Positions 25,709 to 38,100 of a stretch of 64,000 nt of DNA are shown in pieces. This DNA comes from Colius striatus (Eukaryota; Chordata; Aves; Coliiformes; Coliidae): contig NC_084776.1 of the NCBI RefSeq assembly GCF_028858725.1, positions 2,418,001 to 2,482,000 on the forward strand, given 5' to 3'. Numbering within the stretch: the stretch's first letter is position 1; every line of letters begins with the position of its first letter. Under the pieces are notes generated by a model. The model was not told where the DNA came from and did no database searches. It saw only the letters and a program-made list of their open reading frames with translations. Both the position numbers and the translations under genes were made by a program.

Positions 25709-26998
25709 CTAGATTTGGGACTCTATTGAGAGCCTACTTAAGGTCACAGCTGCTTTCTGATAAGAAGCTTCTTCGGAAGGCTGATTGGCAGTTGTCACTG
25801 GGTCTTCTGGATCTTCACAGCTGGTGATGAGGGCAACTGCACTGAATGACTTTGGGCTAGTACTGAATGACTTGATCTCCAGCGCTGATGTCTCTGTTTC
25901 TTTTTCCCGTGTCTTCTCGGTTCGGTTCCACTCTTGCTCCTTCCGATCCAGTTGCATGGCACTGCAGTGAGGAGCATAAACTTCTGTGGTTTCCTCAAAC
26001 TGCAAGCAATCCACCTTATAGTATTTTTTCTTTACATGTAAGACATCATTAAACCTATGTCCCCAAAGAATCTCTCTGGGGACATATGAGCTTCTTGACT
26101 GATGTGAAGTTCCCGTCGAATCACCCGTGTAGACAAACGTGACCAAGATTTCAAAGTTGTCCTTGGCCAGAGCTTTCCGGTCTAAACCATACAAGGGACT
26201 CTCGCTATCAATTTCATGTACGACTGTCACTGGTGTAACAAGTATGATCTGGTCGTTTAGCAGCTTCAGGTCCTTGTATTCCATCGTCATTCTCCCCTCC
26301 TTGTCTTCCTTGTAGCGCAGGAGCTGAGCTCGTACCGAGCCCTCGACCATGTGATTGGGGCGGAAATCACCGATGCGCCACATGAGGCAAAACTTGTCAT
26401 CCCTTAAGCCAACGACAGCATAGTAGCTGAAACGAATGGTCTGAGCTCTTTTTCGAGCTGTGGCCATTTTAGCCAAAGCTGCTCCGATGATGAAGGTGTC
26501 AATAATGCAGCTTAATACTGACTGTAGGATAACCATGAGGATTGCAACGGAGCACTCCTCCGTCACGCAGCGGTAACCGTAACCGATGGTGGTTTGGGTT
26601 TCAAGGGAGAACAGGAATGCTCCCGTGAAGCTGTGGACATTTGCAACACAGGGTGTTATTTCTTCATCATTGAATAAATCTCCGTGCTGGATTGCTATCA
26701 GCCAGAAGATTAGTCCAAACAACAGCCACGAAAGGACATAAGACAAGGAGAATATCACAAACATATGGCGCCACTTGATGTCCACCAGTGTGGTGAATAT
26801 GTCCACTACGTAGCTCTCCCACTCGCCAAAGATGTGTTTGAAGTACACATTGCAGCTGCCATCCTTGTGGAGAAATCGCTTCTGCAGTCTTTTCATCCCC
26901 TTCTCAGGGCTCTCTTGACAAGTGCCGTGGTAACTGATCTTATTTCCCTGTATGTTTACAGGCCTGTAGCAACCACTCTTTTCAGTCATCTTTCCCAT
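25709..26998 (-). CDS. KCNJ16: Inward-rectifier K+ channel subunit Kir5.1 (complete, 429 aa)
   Basis: This encodes Kir5.1, a subunit known mainly from heteromers, above all with Kir4.1 (KCNJ10), forming pH-sensitive K+ channels of distal nephron basolateral membrane and glia. The frame is intact. It shows the conserved HKDGSCNVYF start of the Kir core at 44-53, TM1 at about 79-104, the filter TIGYG at 137-141 with E133 and R143 around it, the outer cysteines C117 and C149, and TM2 at about 151-176. The cytoplasmic domain includes LCMWRIGDFRPNH-like residues at 203-216 and VPREILWGHRFNDVL at 306-320. The last residues ESQI form a PDZ-type terminus. At 429 residues it is longer than the mammalian protein (418 as I recall), with about six extra residues before the Kir core and a divergent N-terminus. 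The TM2 rectification position is D167, where I recall asparagine in mammals. The first ATG (GAT ATG G context) is used; a second in-frame ATG is at codon 4. Confidence 0.99.
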   Translation of the reverse strand: MGKMTEKSGCYRPVNIQGNKISYHGTCQESPEKGMKRLQKRFLHKDGSCNVYFKHIFGEWESYVVDIFTTLVDIKWRHMFVIFSLSYVLSWLLFGLIFWLIAIQHGDLFNDEEITPCVANVHSFTGAFLFSLETQTTIGYGYRCVTEECSVAILMVILQSVLSCIIDTFIIGAALAKMATARKRAQTIRFSYYAVVGLRDDKFCLMWRIGDFRPNHMVEGSVRAQLLRYKEDKEGRMTMEYKDLKLLNDQIILVTPVTVVHEIDSESPLYGLDRKALAKDNFEILVTFVYTGDSTGTSHQSRSSYVPREILWGHRFNDVLHVKKKYYKVDCLQFEETTEVYAPHCSAMQLDRKEQEWNRTEKTREKETETSALEIKSFSTSPKSFSAVALITSCEDPEDPVTTANQPSEEASYQKAAVTLSRLSIESQI

Positions 26999-27014
26999 AT
27001 CTGCCTCGTGGCAT
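26982..27014 (-). promoter_or_regulatory. Upstream ORF overlapping the KCNJ16 start codon
   Basis: An ATG at 27012-27014, 16 nt before the main ATG and in another frame, encodes MPRGRYGKDD and stops with TGA at 26982-26984. It overlaps both in-frame KCNJ16 start candidates (codons 1 and 4). Its context is weak (C at -3), so leaky scanning is likely. It could damp translation of Kir5.1; this is inference. Confidence 0.45.
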
Positions 27015-27075
27015 CAGTTTTCAGAACACACTTGCAGTTCCAAGGGCTATTTCTTTTTCTTTGTTCGTTGGAAAT
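26999..27075 (-). other. KCNJ16: KCNJ16 coding exon, 5'UTR part, with splice acceptor
   Basis: The minus strand reads CTTTTCTTTTATTTCATAG before position 27075, a good polypyrimidine tract and AG acceptor, giving 77 nt of leader in this exon. KCNJ16 in other vertebrates has the whole CDS in one exon preceded by untranslated exons spread over tens of kilobases. The rest of the leader should therefore lie to the right. Confidence 0.6.
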
Positions 27076-30000
27076 CTATGAAATAAAAGAAAAGGTTTAT
27101 TTTTGTTTTAATTTCGTGTGCCAGAACTGTGTAACACCAAATCTAAATACATTCGCTCTGGGGCCATCATGAGCAATTTTCTGAGGAGTGCAGACTCTGA
27201 CATTCATTATACAACATGGCTCAAAAACTTAGGCCTGGAAATATGAGGCAGCAAGAAATCCAACTAGTTAGGAATGTCCATGTCAATGCTAAAATTTGAT
27301 ATCCAGATGAAAACAGAAGTGAAAAACCTTTGTGGTGACCCCACAGTGATTATCTCTTGAACATGAGCTTCATGTCCTGGCAAAATAACATTCATGAGCA
27401 GTCACTGGAATGACATGAACCCTCTTAGAGTTAGATAAATATTTGAGGTAGTTTATTATTTGTTTGTTAGATGTGTGTTTGTTGAAATTCCTGGGAAAAC
27501 ACCCTCATTTAGACCTAAGACTTCGGTAGCATGAGCAGGCGAGCTCGATGCTGGTGTGTTTTAACCAGAAAATGTAACAAACACACAATCATTCTTCATT
27601 ATTTCTGTTACAGTAGTGCCCAGAAAAACCTGGTCTTGGAATTGAATTTTACTGGGCTAGTGCTACAGAGACATGGTTGTTCAATTTGTAGAAAAGCATT
27701 TACATTGCAGATGGAAAAGAAACCTCTCTGAGGTCCTGGAAACCCTCTCAAATCATTCCTTAAAGCAAACAAAAATCCAGCTGTCAAAAAGTGTTTACAT
27801 TTTTATTAATGAGTTTGAAACAAACATGCAGTATGTTGGTAAAGTCTGTGGCTGACACAGATCTAGGAAATGATGTGAATTAGGAGATTCCTCTGTCAGA
27901 GCAGAGGAAAAAATGGGTGTCTGCAGGTTGCAACCATAAGAGCTTCAACAGTACAAAGGGCTAGGCTGTACATCTAGTGACTAATAACAAGAACTTCTGT
28001 TAGAAACTGAGGCCTCATCAACTGGGATCCAATAAAAAGGGAAAGACTTAGCTGAAGAAATCACAGGATGCTTCTGACTTGTAGGATACAGCACTGAAAA
28101 AGGCAAATGCCTTTTCCTGCAGGTCTCCAGCTCATTATATCACATCACTAACACAAAACCCGTTGCCAAGTCCAAAGTGGTAGGGTACAAGCTAGAACAA
28201 TTCCATTTTTGTGCCACATGTCATGTTTCACTGATCTTTCTGAAGAAAAAATACCAAAAAAACGAATATTTTTGAGGTAAACCTGTCATTATTCTTCCAA
28301 AAATTGTAAGTTTTCGATGGAAAAGCGACAGGAGCTCTTCCCATTTTGAAGCATTCAGCTGACTGAAGTTCAGCTGTAGGTTTACAAGGAAGCCAACACA
28401 CTCATGGAAACTTCAGTTAAAAAAAAAGGAGTTTCCTAGCAGTAGTCTTTTTCCTCAGCTCTTCATTCACTTTGCCTGAGTATAAATGACTGCACACACT
28501 TCAAGGCAGAAGAGAGTCAGTCAGAGTGTAATATATATTGGATGGACTAGATTAACAGACTGAGGACTCTTCTCTCATCCAAGGAACAATGACAAGCATG
28601 CACAGACACTATTCCAAAAACACTTAAAAGCCAAACATAGTTTCCATTTCTTTTTTCTTTTCTTTTTTTTTCTTCCTCCTCTTTTTACAGTACAGAAATG
28701 AATGTGACATATGGTGTCACAGCCTCAGAATGTGGCCTTCATTAAAAAACACAACATTAATGTTTCCAAAAATACTTCTTGGAATACAGTCTTTGGAAAG
28801 ATTCATAGGAATCGCTTTACTCATGGCTTTAAACAAACAGTGCAGCCTAGTATGTTGAGGACTCTTGACCTAACGTTTGATAAGTCATCTTTAACAACAA
28901 ACAAAAACTGGAAATGGTTATTTTTGTAAGAAGCTCATAACGTGAGGTGTGAAAATGAAGCAAATTGTAATCAGGACATAAAATAATCTCAAATAAAAAC
29001 CATCCTTAGGCTTACACTGGTTTTTCTTATTGACTGATTCAAACTAGAGTTCCTTGAAAACACTCACGAACATCCTGAGATACTGAAAGGGACTAAACGG
29101 CTCATGAATCAAAGACTTCTGCATTGATTCCACCCTCTGCTGTTGCCATTAGGAAATCATCATATTTCAAAACTGGCAATTGCTGGCACCAGCTTTATAT
29201 TTTGTTGGTGCTGGCAGGAGTCATGGACTGTCACACATGTAGCTATGTGGCAACATCCACTCTGATGTTACCGTGCTCTGTCATACACAGGAGATAGCTC
29301 TGATTGAGGCATCTTCATTAGATATTCTTGACTCTATTTAGGATCTCTCCTAAACCCAGGCTATAGCTATTTATACATATATGCTCATGGATGTCTGTGG
29401 TTTCTGACTGGTACAAATGAAGCCATGTTGTAAGATGCTAGATTGGATTCTGCAAAACAATCAAATGTATGTCTGTAAGAAGAATGGGAACATGATACGG
29501 AGCTTCCTAAACCAGAACCAAATCATCTAACCCTGAAGCTGGATGGAGTAAAAAAAGAGTCATTACAGAGCAACACTAACAGACATCTATTGCTCTCAGG
29601 ATCTGAGTTAATCTTTGTCCGTTGTGTTGAAAATTGGATTGCTCAGAGCCATTTGGCATTGCACAGTGGAGACGTGCCCCAGATGACCTAGAATCCCAAA
29701 TGTGCTTCAAAGACTTAGGAAACAGCCTCCTCAGACACTCAAAAACAGAGAAAAATATTGCCCAGTATTTTGGGTGTGCTTAAAGGTAAGCCAAGTCTGA
29801 ACTTTTCCAGGCTACCTCTTAAAGTCTCTCGAGTGCAGTAATAGCCATGTGTCATAATTAATAAGCCTTTCACTTTGTGTGATGTTGCTCAGAGCATTTG
29901 AGGCTGAAAATAAACCCATCCTTCAAGGTTTCTGAATTATGCAAGTCTGTTACAATCTGTGCTTCATTCATGGGGACACTTTTAAACAGGCACGTGGTTT

Positions 30001-31945
30001 TCCCATTGCAAATGAGAGGCAGCAAGGCTGTGGATGTGTTCATCCCCCCCCTCTACTGAGACCCGCTGCCTTTCACACAACAGTCTGAAGACTGGTGTTT
30101 CTTACCAAGTTTTAAAGGGGAGAAGACCACAGACTCACAACCAACCTTATGAACTCCAGCCTTAGAGCCATTTCCGAAATCTTACTTTTCAAAATGGAAG
30201 TTTTTTGCCCATCTCTGAGAAGACCATAATTATGTTAAAGGTCCTACTACTTGCTAAAGATTAACAAAGCGGGTGGGAGAGGATTTAAAAACATTCTTTA
30301 CTCAGTAAAGCTCATGGATCAGTTGCTGCAAATGATTCTCAGATGTTGCCAGGAAGCATTTTCACCTTCCTCTAATAGTAACATACAAGCCCTCGCCCTT
30401 TTTTTGCCTTGCTTTTACTTTCTGTGCATTCTTTTCCCTGTACTTCTGGGCGTGTTTGTGCACATCATGAGCCTCTTGTTCTGTTTGCCTACGGTTCTCT
30501 CCTTCAGAGGAGGAAGTGTGCTGAAATTTGCTAACCATTCTTATAAATGTATTTCCTCCCCAAATAAAACCTTATCAGAGATAAAAGTGGGACAATGAAG
30601 ATAGACAGGATAGCAGGGAAACAGAAATAGTTTAATCTCAAAGACTTAATTAAAGCTAATGGCAGAGAGGGTTTGGAAGTTTGTCTAAGGCTTGTGTGTG
30701 TCAGACTCAGAGTTGTGGAAACCAGCATGTATTCTCAATTATCTAAGTCAAGGCTAGGATCTTACTGTGTTGGATACTGAAACATACTGAGAGAGATACA
30801 GAACAACTCTAGAGACCTGTGCTCATGGGAGCAGCATATTGATCCCTCCAACTGGTCTCTTTGGAAATTCCACCCCAATTAGATGTGGGAGAAAGGTAAG
30901 GAAATTCCTCTATTTCAAAGCTCATAAAGCAGCTCAGTGGCAGAAATAGGAACAAACCCAACAGTGAAGAACTACCACAAAGCAAACCCTAGCAGAAGCA
31001 AGCCTTTTGGTCGTGTTTATCATTTTCATCTAGTTCCTCTGGAACATCTGTACCAGATGAACTTAAACTCTTGATTTTCATCGACTCAGAATAACAGTAA
31101 CATAAAAGTCATTACTAAAAGTAATTGCCAATTTAATCTTCTATTTTCACTTTAGAGCCCAGTGTTTTATGAGGATAATCCCTGTATTGCACCTTAACCT
31201 AATACCTAATGACTTGTTGCTATGACTATATTTTCCCATTATGTAAACAAGTAGGGGCAAATTTTTGTTCAGTGACAACTTCAGTCAACAGCCTGTGTGT
31301 AAAACATTAAGCAAAACAATGTGAAGATCTTGGTTCCAGAATAATTCTCTCCTGAGATTAAATCAAAAAGAAAACAACTCAAAACCTCCCAATGAAATTG
31401 GGTGCTCTCACTCTAACCCCACACACATGGAAGTGGATCTCTCACTACCATCAGTTTAGCAATCACCTCAGTTTCCTGATTCGCTTTGGAAACGGTCTGA
31501 AAGGTTTCCAGTTTTAGTCATTGTTGTGTAACCTTGGAAGACTTTCAGCTCAGAGACCAGAAATGTGACAAGTAGAAATCTTTTGAGCTGCTTTGTAATT
31601 GACTCAAATATTTGTTCCTTTAAAAAAAACCCTACCACCCACAAAACACAAATAAATGTGCTACAGGACAGCACTGAGGCTCTTCCTTCCTTCTTTCTTC
31701 CCTTCCCGCCTTCCTTCCTGTCACTCTTCTTTGCAAACCAGTCTTTCTGCTTCTTGTACATAATCCCTAGAGCAGGGTTGGCACACAACAATGTTCACCA
31801 TTTGTCTGTCTCTTACCATACACCCTGTGCCGATGCCTGTGGGCAGACCCCAACAGATACGCTTCAGGACACATGAAACTGCTCATAAATCTGTGCCTGC
31901 TTGGCTCCTAAGTCTGATTACCCTTAGCCCACAAAGTAGACTTAC
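27076..31945. other. Probable KCNJ16 5' intron; no gene seen
   Basis: No coding sequence is supported. The stretch is AT-rich with pyrimidine runs near 28650-28686 and short open frames only. It is intronic if the candidate exon at 31946-32140 belongs to KCNJ16. Confidence 0.45.
31681..31719. repeat. (CTTC)n-type pyrimidine microsatellite
   Basis: An imperfect CTTC/TTCC tetranucleotide run on the plus strand. Confidence 0.75.
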
Positions 31946-32140
31946 CTTTATGGTGCAAAAGCTTTGACTCATTTCCTCTGCCAGAGCAAAAAGCTCAGTG
32001 ATGTTTGCAGTTTCAGAAGGTGTCTGATGCTCTTGGTCTCTAACAGGCCAGGCCTGAGAGCTTGATCAGCAATGCTCAAAGTGAGTTTTTTAACGCTCTT
32101 CACCTCAGCTCAGATCCCCACAAATGACAAAAGGGCATCT
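31946..32140 (-). other. Candidate untranslated exon of KCNJ16
   Basis: On the minus strand this 195-nt segment is bordered by TTTCCCTTTCCCCTACAG at its 5' side (exon from 32140) and by AAAG|GTAAGT at its 3' side (exon end 31946). Both sites are close to consensus and in the right order and orientation for an internal exon. It lies about 4.9 kb upstream of the KCNJ16 coding-exon acceptor. It has no long open frame, which fits a 5'UTR exon. There is no transcript evidence; a chance pair of sites is possible. Confidence 0.35.
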
Positions 32141-35100
32141 CTGTAGGGGAAAGGGAAATGCAAAGTCCCCTAAACTGAACCCAGAGCCAGACCTCTAGGA
32201 AACAAGGCTGTAGGAGATGGTCACCACAGAGCATGACCCAGAGCACTCTCAGATCCATCTGTGCTTTGGTGCTGCTGACTGGAGCCCACTCCAGCTGCAG
32301 CTTTGATCACAGAACTTTCTTACACCCACACCAGTGTTTTTGAGGCCACTGGAATGAAGCTTTTATAAGGTTTAACTTTCCCTTTCAAAGCTTTGTTGTT
32401 CACATCACTTCAGCTCAGGTGACTGAGCACAGCAGAGATTGATAGAGTTGTGACTGACCAACTGGCAAAGGGACTCTGTCAAACTGTAACACACAGTTCT
32501 GCAAGCATCACCCTACAGGTAACACCTTTCCTCTCAGTCATTTTGTGTATAGAGGTCTTTCAACAGCAGTTGAGAAGATTGTAAACACAGAAATAAAGCT
32601 TTGGATAGGCTAAGCTCAGAGTTGGAGAAGAAGGTTATTTCTTAGGCTTCTTTTTCAATACCTCCACACAGACAGGACCTAATACCAGTATAAAAGTGCT
32701 CATTTCTTAAACATTTCAAAATAAGAGAGACATAAATAGCACAGGGCAGCAGACCTTTGCACAGATTGTAAAGTCATGCAATAGTGCTATAATCTACACT
32801 GGAACAACTCACAGGAACACATATATTACCATTTAATTCACCTAAGTGAAACCAGATCTCCTTCAAACAAAACACAAAACAACACCAAAAAAAAAGAAGT
32901 TTGACCCCTTAAGTTTGAGAGGACGGATTCTGAAAGCTGATGAAGGCTGGTTGCCTGTTTCAGAGCCACAGGACAGGTTAGAAGTGAACCAGCCCCTTGC
33001 TTACCACTTCAGAGCGATTCCCAAAATCTGTAGAGAGCTGAAAACGTCTGCTTTAATTTGTTTGCACTTTATGCACTGCATGGTTTTAGCCAGGAACAAG
33101 CAGTGGAAACACTGAAATACCATGAGAAATGGAAAGTGCTGGCAACTTGAAACTCTTGATTTTGGGCCTTGCTGCCATTCTTTGTCTCAGATAATTTGGC
33201 AGGGGTGAAACCTAAAACTGTTGACTCCCTGGACTCTCTTCCTCTTTTTAACCCTCAGCAGCCCCTGTAGAAGGTGACTGGACACAGACATCATGATCCC
33301 CACATCAGCATCCCCAATGCAAATGTGGGTGGCTACTCATGGCCCCACAGGCTGGCTGAGCAGCCCCAGGGCACCAGCAGCAGCTGGGACTGAGCTGGGA
33401 TGGCCCAGGGCTGCCTTGATAAGCCGAGTTCCCAACCACAACAGTGAAGGAAGGTAATTGGTAGCACCTGAGCCAACCCTCAAAGATGACTTTTCTATGT
33501 GTGGAGCAAAGCAGTGGGGCAGCTGGATCCACACACTGCCATTGTCATCTCCTCCTTCCTGAAAATTCCTCCTTCTGGTTCTTTTCCCATCAGCTATGAG
33601 CCATTTTGGACCAGAGAGTCTCTGTTTCTGGTCAAACCAGAAACTGGTTCATATAACTGGTTCACATCCTAGACCTGAAAATCTACCAGACACAGAGCAG
33701 CTTAAAAGATGTATTTTACATCCAATCTTCTTCCTCTAGAAATCAGTAGCCAACCCATTCCTTACTTCAGCAGGCAGAATCCCCTGGGCTTTAACACAAG
33801 CTAGCTGTGAGGCAATCAAATACAAGTGTTAGCACTAATTACCATTTCCTCCTGCCCTGCCACACTGGTTGCTGCACTGATGCACAGTGAAGGTTCATTC
33901 CCATAGCTCTGCAGATGTGTGCAGTGGGATTTCTCCACACCTTGAACCTTATGGATTCCATTCTGCCTACAGAGGCACACAAAAATTCTTCGAGGAACTT
34001 TTCCACCAGACCTTGTTGGCAGAGAACAGTGGAACAGTTTGTTGCAGCTCTTAATAGACATGATGTAATATAATAATGTATTCAACAATAGGTAAGTGGC
34101 AGGTCATGAACAATGCTAGAATCAGATTAGATAATGCTGACCACTTTCATTTAACAGGGCCAACACCCTTGGCTCTGCTATGTGCTGCAGTTCAGTGCTG
34201 TTATATCTCTTCTCAAAACACAACAGGCTGTTAATAATGTAGAACTTTGGGGGTGGGCAAGAGCTGATATTCTCAAAGGGTTCTTGGAGTCTCAGGGGCC
34301 GTTTCCTTTACGTCACGCTGTGCAGTTCTGCACAGTCCCTCAGGCAGAACGTGTACTCCTTTTTTTCCTGTTTTTTGGAGTACAGGGTAAAGTGAATACC
34401 CAGGGAAGTGCACTGTGACATAAGAACATGGAGTCACAATCTTTCCAGTTGTGCTGTTTATTCAAATGTGTGTAAAATATGAAAGCTAAGGAGATAGAGG
34501 GCTGTGCCTCTTGCAGCACTGCAGTTAGCTCCTGCACTCCTACACACTTCAGTGCTCTCTGGCCCTGCAGCTCGCTGTGTGCACACATAGACCAAACAAC
34601 TGAGAGAAGAGAAGGTTATGTGGCTTTAACCAAAGGGTGAAGTGAAGATCAGAAAACTCCTGACATCATCTGTGCAAGTTTTAATGCTGAAGACTCAAAA
34701 AGCTGCAGCTTTGACAATGCAAAACCTGGTGTTGGTGTCAGTGGAGCCTGGATCAGGTGCCTTGCTATTGTATTTCGTACCAAGACTAGAATAGAAGAAA
34801 TCGGGGTCCCAAGTTAACAGCATGAGTGAGCTCTGTTCAGCAGATGAGAGAAGGAAGCCTGAAGATCTCTGACTTTCATTTTCTTGATTTTTTTTCCCAA
34901 CTCTAGTAGGAAGTTCCCCAAGATACAGCTTGACACCAGTTATTCACTTCTAAGGGCTGTCCAAGGAAGATAGGAACAACTTTCTACTGATATCCACTTT
35001 GAGCTACTGACCTCAGCAGGATTTCCACTGCAATACTCCAAAGCTCCCTCATCCCACCTAATAAAATATCCCAAAAGCCAATTAAATCATCACAGCCTTT

Positions 35101-38100
35101 ACATTTTAAAACTAAAGTAAGGTCTAACAGTGACTATATTATTTTGCTTTACTTCTTTGAGGAAATGGGAGAAGGAAAACCAACATGTAAATAAAATTAA
35201 TCATGTCCACTATGACCTAGTTTTTTTAGGAAAAACACAAAAAACCCTGCTGTGTCAGCCTTCTAGGCTGATTCCCAAATCAAAGAGGCTGAGGTAAGTA
35301 TTAGCTAAGGATCTGGTCAAATAATATAGCAGTGCTTTTTTCATTTTAGGAGAAGCACCAGAAAATTCTGTGACTGGCATTGACACAGACTCAAGCAAAT
35401 ACAGTGCTTTGAGATTACTAGGCTCAGGAATCACCATTTGCTTTTCTGAGTAGCTTTGAATGACTATCCTCTCATTTGTGAATATACATATAGCAGAAGT
35501 CCACTTCTGATATGCCTCAATATGATTTTCTCTGTAGTCTGGTGGAGGGTGTCATGCAGCTCTCATGACTGGAGCTCAGCCAAGATCCATAGTCCTACAC
35601 AGCATCCCGAGTTTCAGGTTCTTTGTCCACACTTCCACATTTGTTGGACTACATATGTCACCACTTTTTAAAAGCCTGTGAAAGATATTAAATGGTTTCA
35701 GAGATTAGAGGCTTGATCCAAATCCTACTGAAGCCAGCAAAGGGTTTGCCTTTGATTTCTTGTTTTGGATCAGATCTAGCTGTTGGGTTTCTCAGTATCA
35801 CCACAGGCAGTATCCCTCGTTGTTCTTCAGAATTGGCTTGGCTGGCTGGAATTCCAGCAGTACTTTCTAAGGAACCAGGGCTTTTTTAAACCTTCCTTTT
35901 CTTTGGTTCACAGGTTTTGGCAGAGTGTTGACTTTCTGTATGGTTACTTAACTCTACTGAGGTCTGTAGGAAATTTGGGAATGCAATGCTTCTTTTGGAG
36001 GTGACTTTCAACACCTCGTAGAGCAGATGGCTCAACCTCTGTGTGTACATCCTCATGAGCCTCTGCCTCAGCATGGCTGTGTGTGATCTGGAAAGGCAGG
36101 TTACTCTGAAACTCAGGAGATATATTTTCCAGGGCTTACACTTAGCATAGTGTTGGCCACTCTTGTTTTCAGCTGTCATTCTCTTCCTGACTTCAGCAGT
36201 CTAATTTACAGTACGTTGGTGCTTCACAAGTCAGATAATTAGAATAATGTGGAGGTGGAAGATCGTGTTTGTGTGTGTGTTTGTGTGTGTTTGGGTCATA
36301 AGCTTAAGAATTTTATTTTTACCTCACTGTGTGGGTTGCATAACTTCATTTCTGGTCTCTTGAAGCTGTCCCACAGTTTATTCCTGATCACTCAAACCAG
36401 ATTCTGGACACAGTGATTACTATTTTAAGAAATATGAAGATAAGCACAATCTCTTTTTAAAGCTTGTCTCTTCTCCCCCACCTTTAAAACATCATTACAT
36501 AAGTCACTCATTCCTCTAAAGATGGGAACATTCATCTTGAATCAGAGCTGAGTTTCATTTATGCCAGTGCCTACTCTTTAACAGTGGTCAAATATTCAAT
36601 GGGGTAAACTTTATTCATCATTTACGACTCCTTACACAAAGTTTCTCCTCTCCACTACATCCAAAACCATGTCTAGCAGACAGATTTAGTGCTTAATTCT
36701 TAAGATCCTTTACAATACCTGCACCAGTACTAACTGTGACACCCTGATAAGTCATTACCCATAGCAGTCTCCCATTCTTTTGGATTAAGAGCTGATGTAT
36801 TAGCTTTAAATCTAAGCAAACATTCATGCATATGTTTAACTATAAGCACATAATAAGAATGAACGTAAGTTTGCTTCAGCTCTTCCTGAGACTGGAGCCA
36901 GAGAGGTACAACACTTGTTGAAGGCTTTACAATGAACCACTGGAGGAATGTAACTGGTTTCATAGTCCCATCATCATTAATTTATTCAATCAGCAAATCC
37001 TTCAGCTTCTTCAGGGAAAGTTAATACAGTGGGTTTTGTTCAAAATATGCAACTGTTTCAGAAAATAAATATATAGGAGTTGCTTTTCATTAAAAAAGAA
37101 AGAAGGGAATTTAGGTTTGGGGGGTATTAATAAGATTGTTGTCTTCCAGTGATTTGCATAGAGGCTGTGTGTCTCTCACTGTGACCTGTGCTTCTATAGC
37201 TGCCCTCAGCATGCAAGATTTACACTCAGCAGCACCACCAACCAAACAAGCTGCTATGGGAGGTTCAGCTCATTTCAAGATGTTTGTCATGAACCTGTTC
37301 AGTCAGCCCTTTTTTTTTCCTGTTTTACTTTGCAAAGGCAAACACTGTGAACAAGCAAGCAGATCTTATCAAGAAGTTGTTAACAAAACTACATCAAATA
37401 AAAATCTGTTATATCACAGATGTCAACACTCACAAAATAAAAGCTATCTAAACTGCAGTAGAGTTCATTTTATTGCCAAAGCAATTCCTAAAAACTGTTT
37501 TGAGAAACAACTTTTCTGTTTTCCCTCACAGGTGCCACGGACCTGTAAAACAAATGTCTCCTTCATTTATTACACACTCACTTTACAGAGGCAGCAGCCT
37601 TCCTAAACAGAATCTCAGTCTCTGGTTTGAAATTCACCCCTGATCCACTCCAAATTAGTTGGGACTTAGATAAATTAGTCAGTGAGATTATATTCAAGAT
37701 TGATATACTCAGCCTAAGTGGGAGATACTTTATCCCTTATCCTCCCTGGGTCATTTTTATTCCTATTTTACTGAGCAAAACTGAGTAAAAAGCAACACTT
37801 TCTCCTGCCACAGAGTCAACCAGAAGTCACACAAATCTTAAGGTGATTAATTAAACCCCAAATTGCTATAGAGGTCTGACAAGCTCCAAATCACATGAGC
37901 TTGGATTGGTGGCATTCTTCCTCAGGAACATTTTGTATAGTGCTAAGCTGTATTCACTTCATGCTGAAAAGATCTTCAGAGAGTGCAGTCTGTGAAAAAC
38001 ATAAAGCGGTGTTTCCCACAGAAAAAGCAAGCCACACCACTTGGGTGAATTAGTCTGGGAGCAACTGCAATGCTGATTATGCTCAAGAGAGAAAGTGGAG

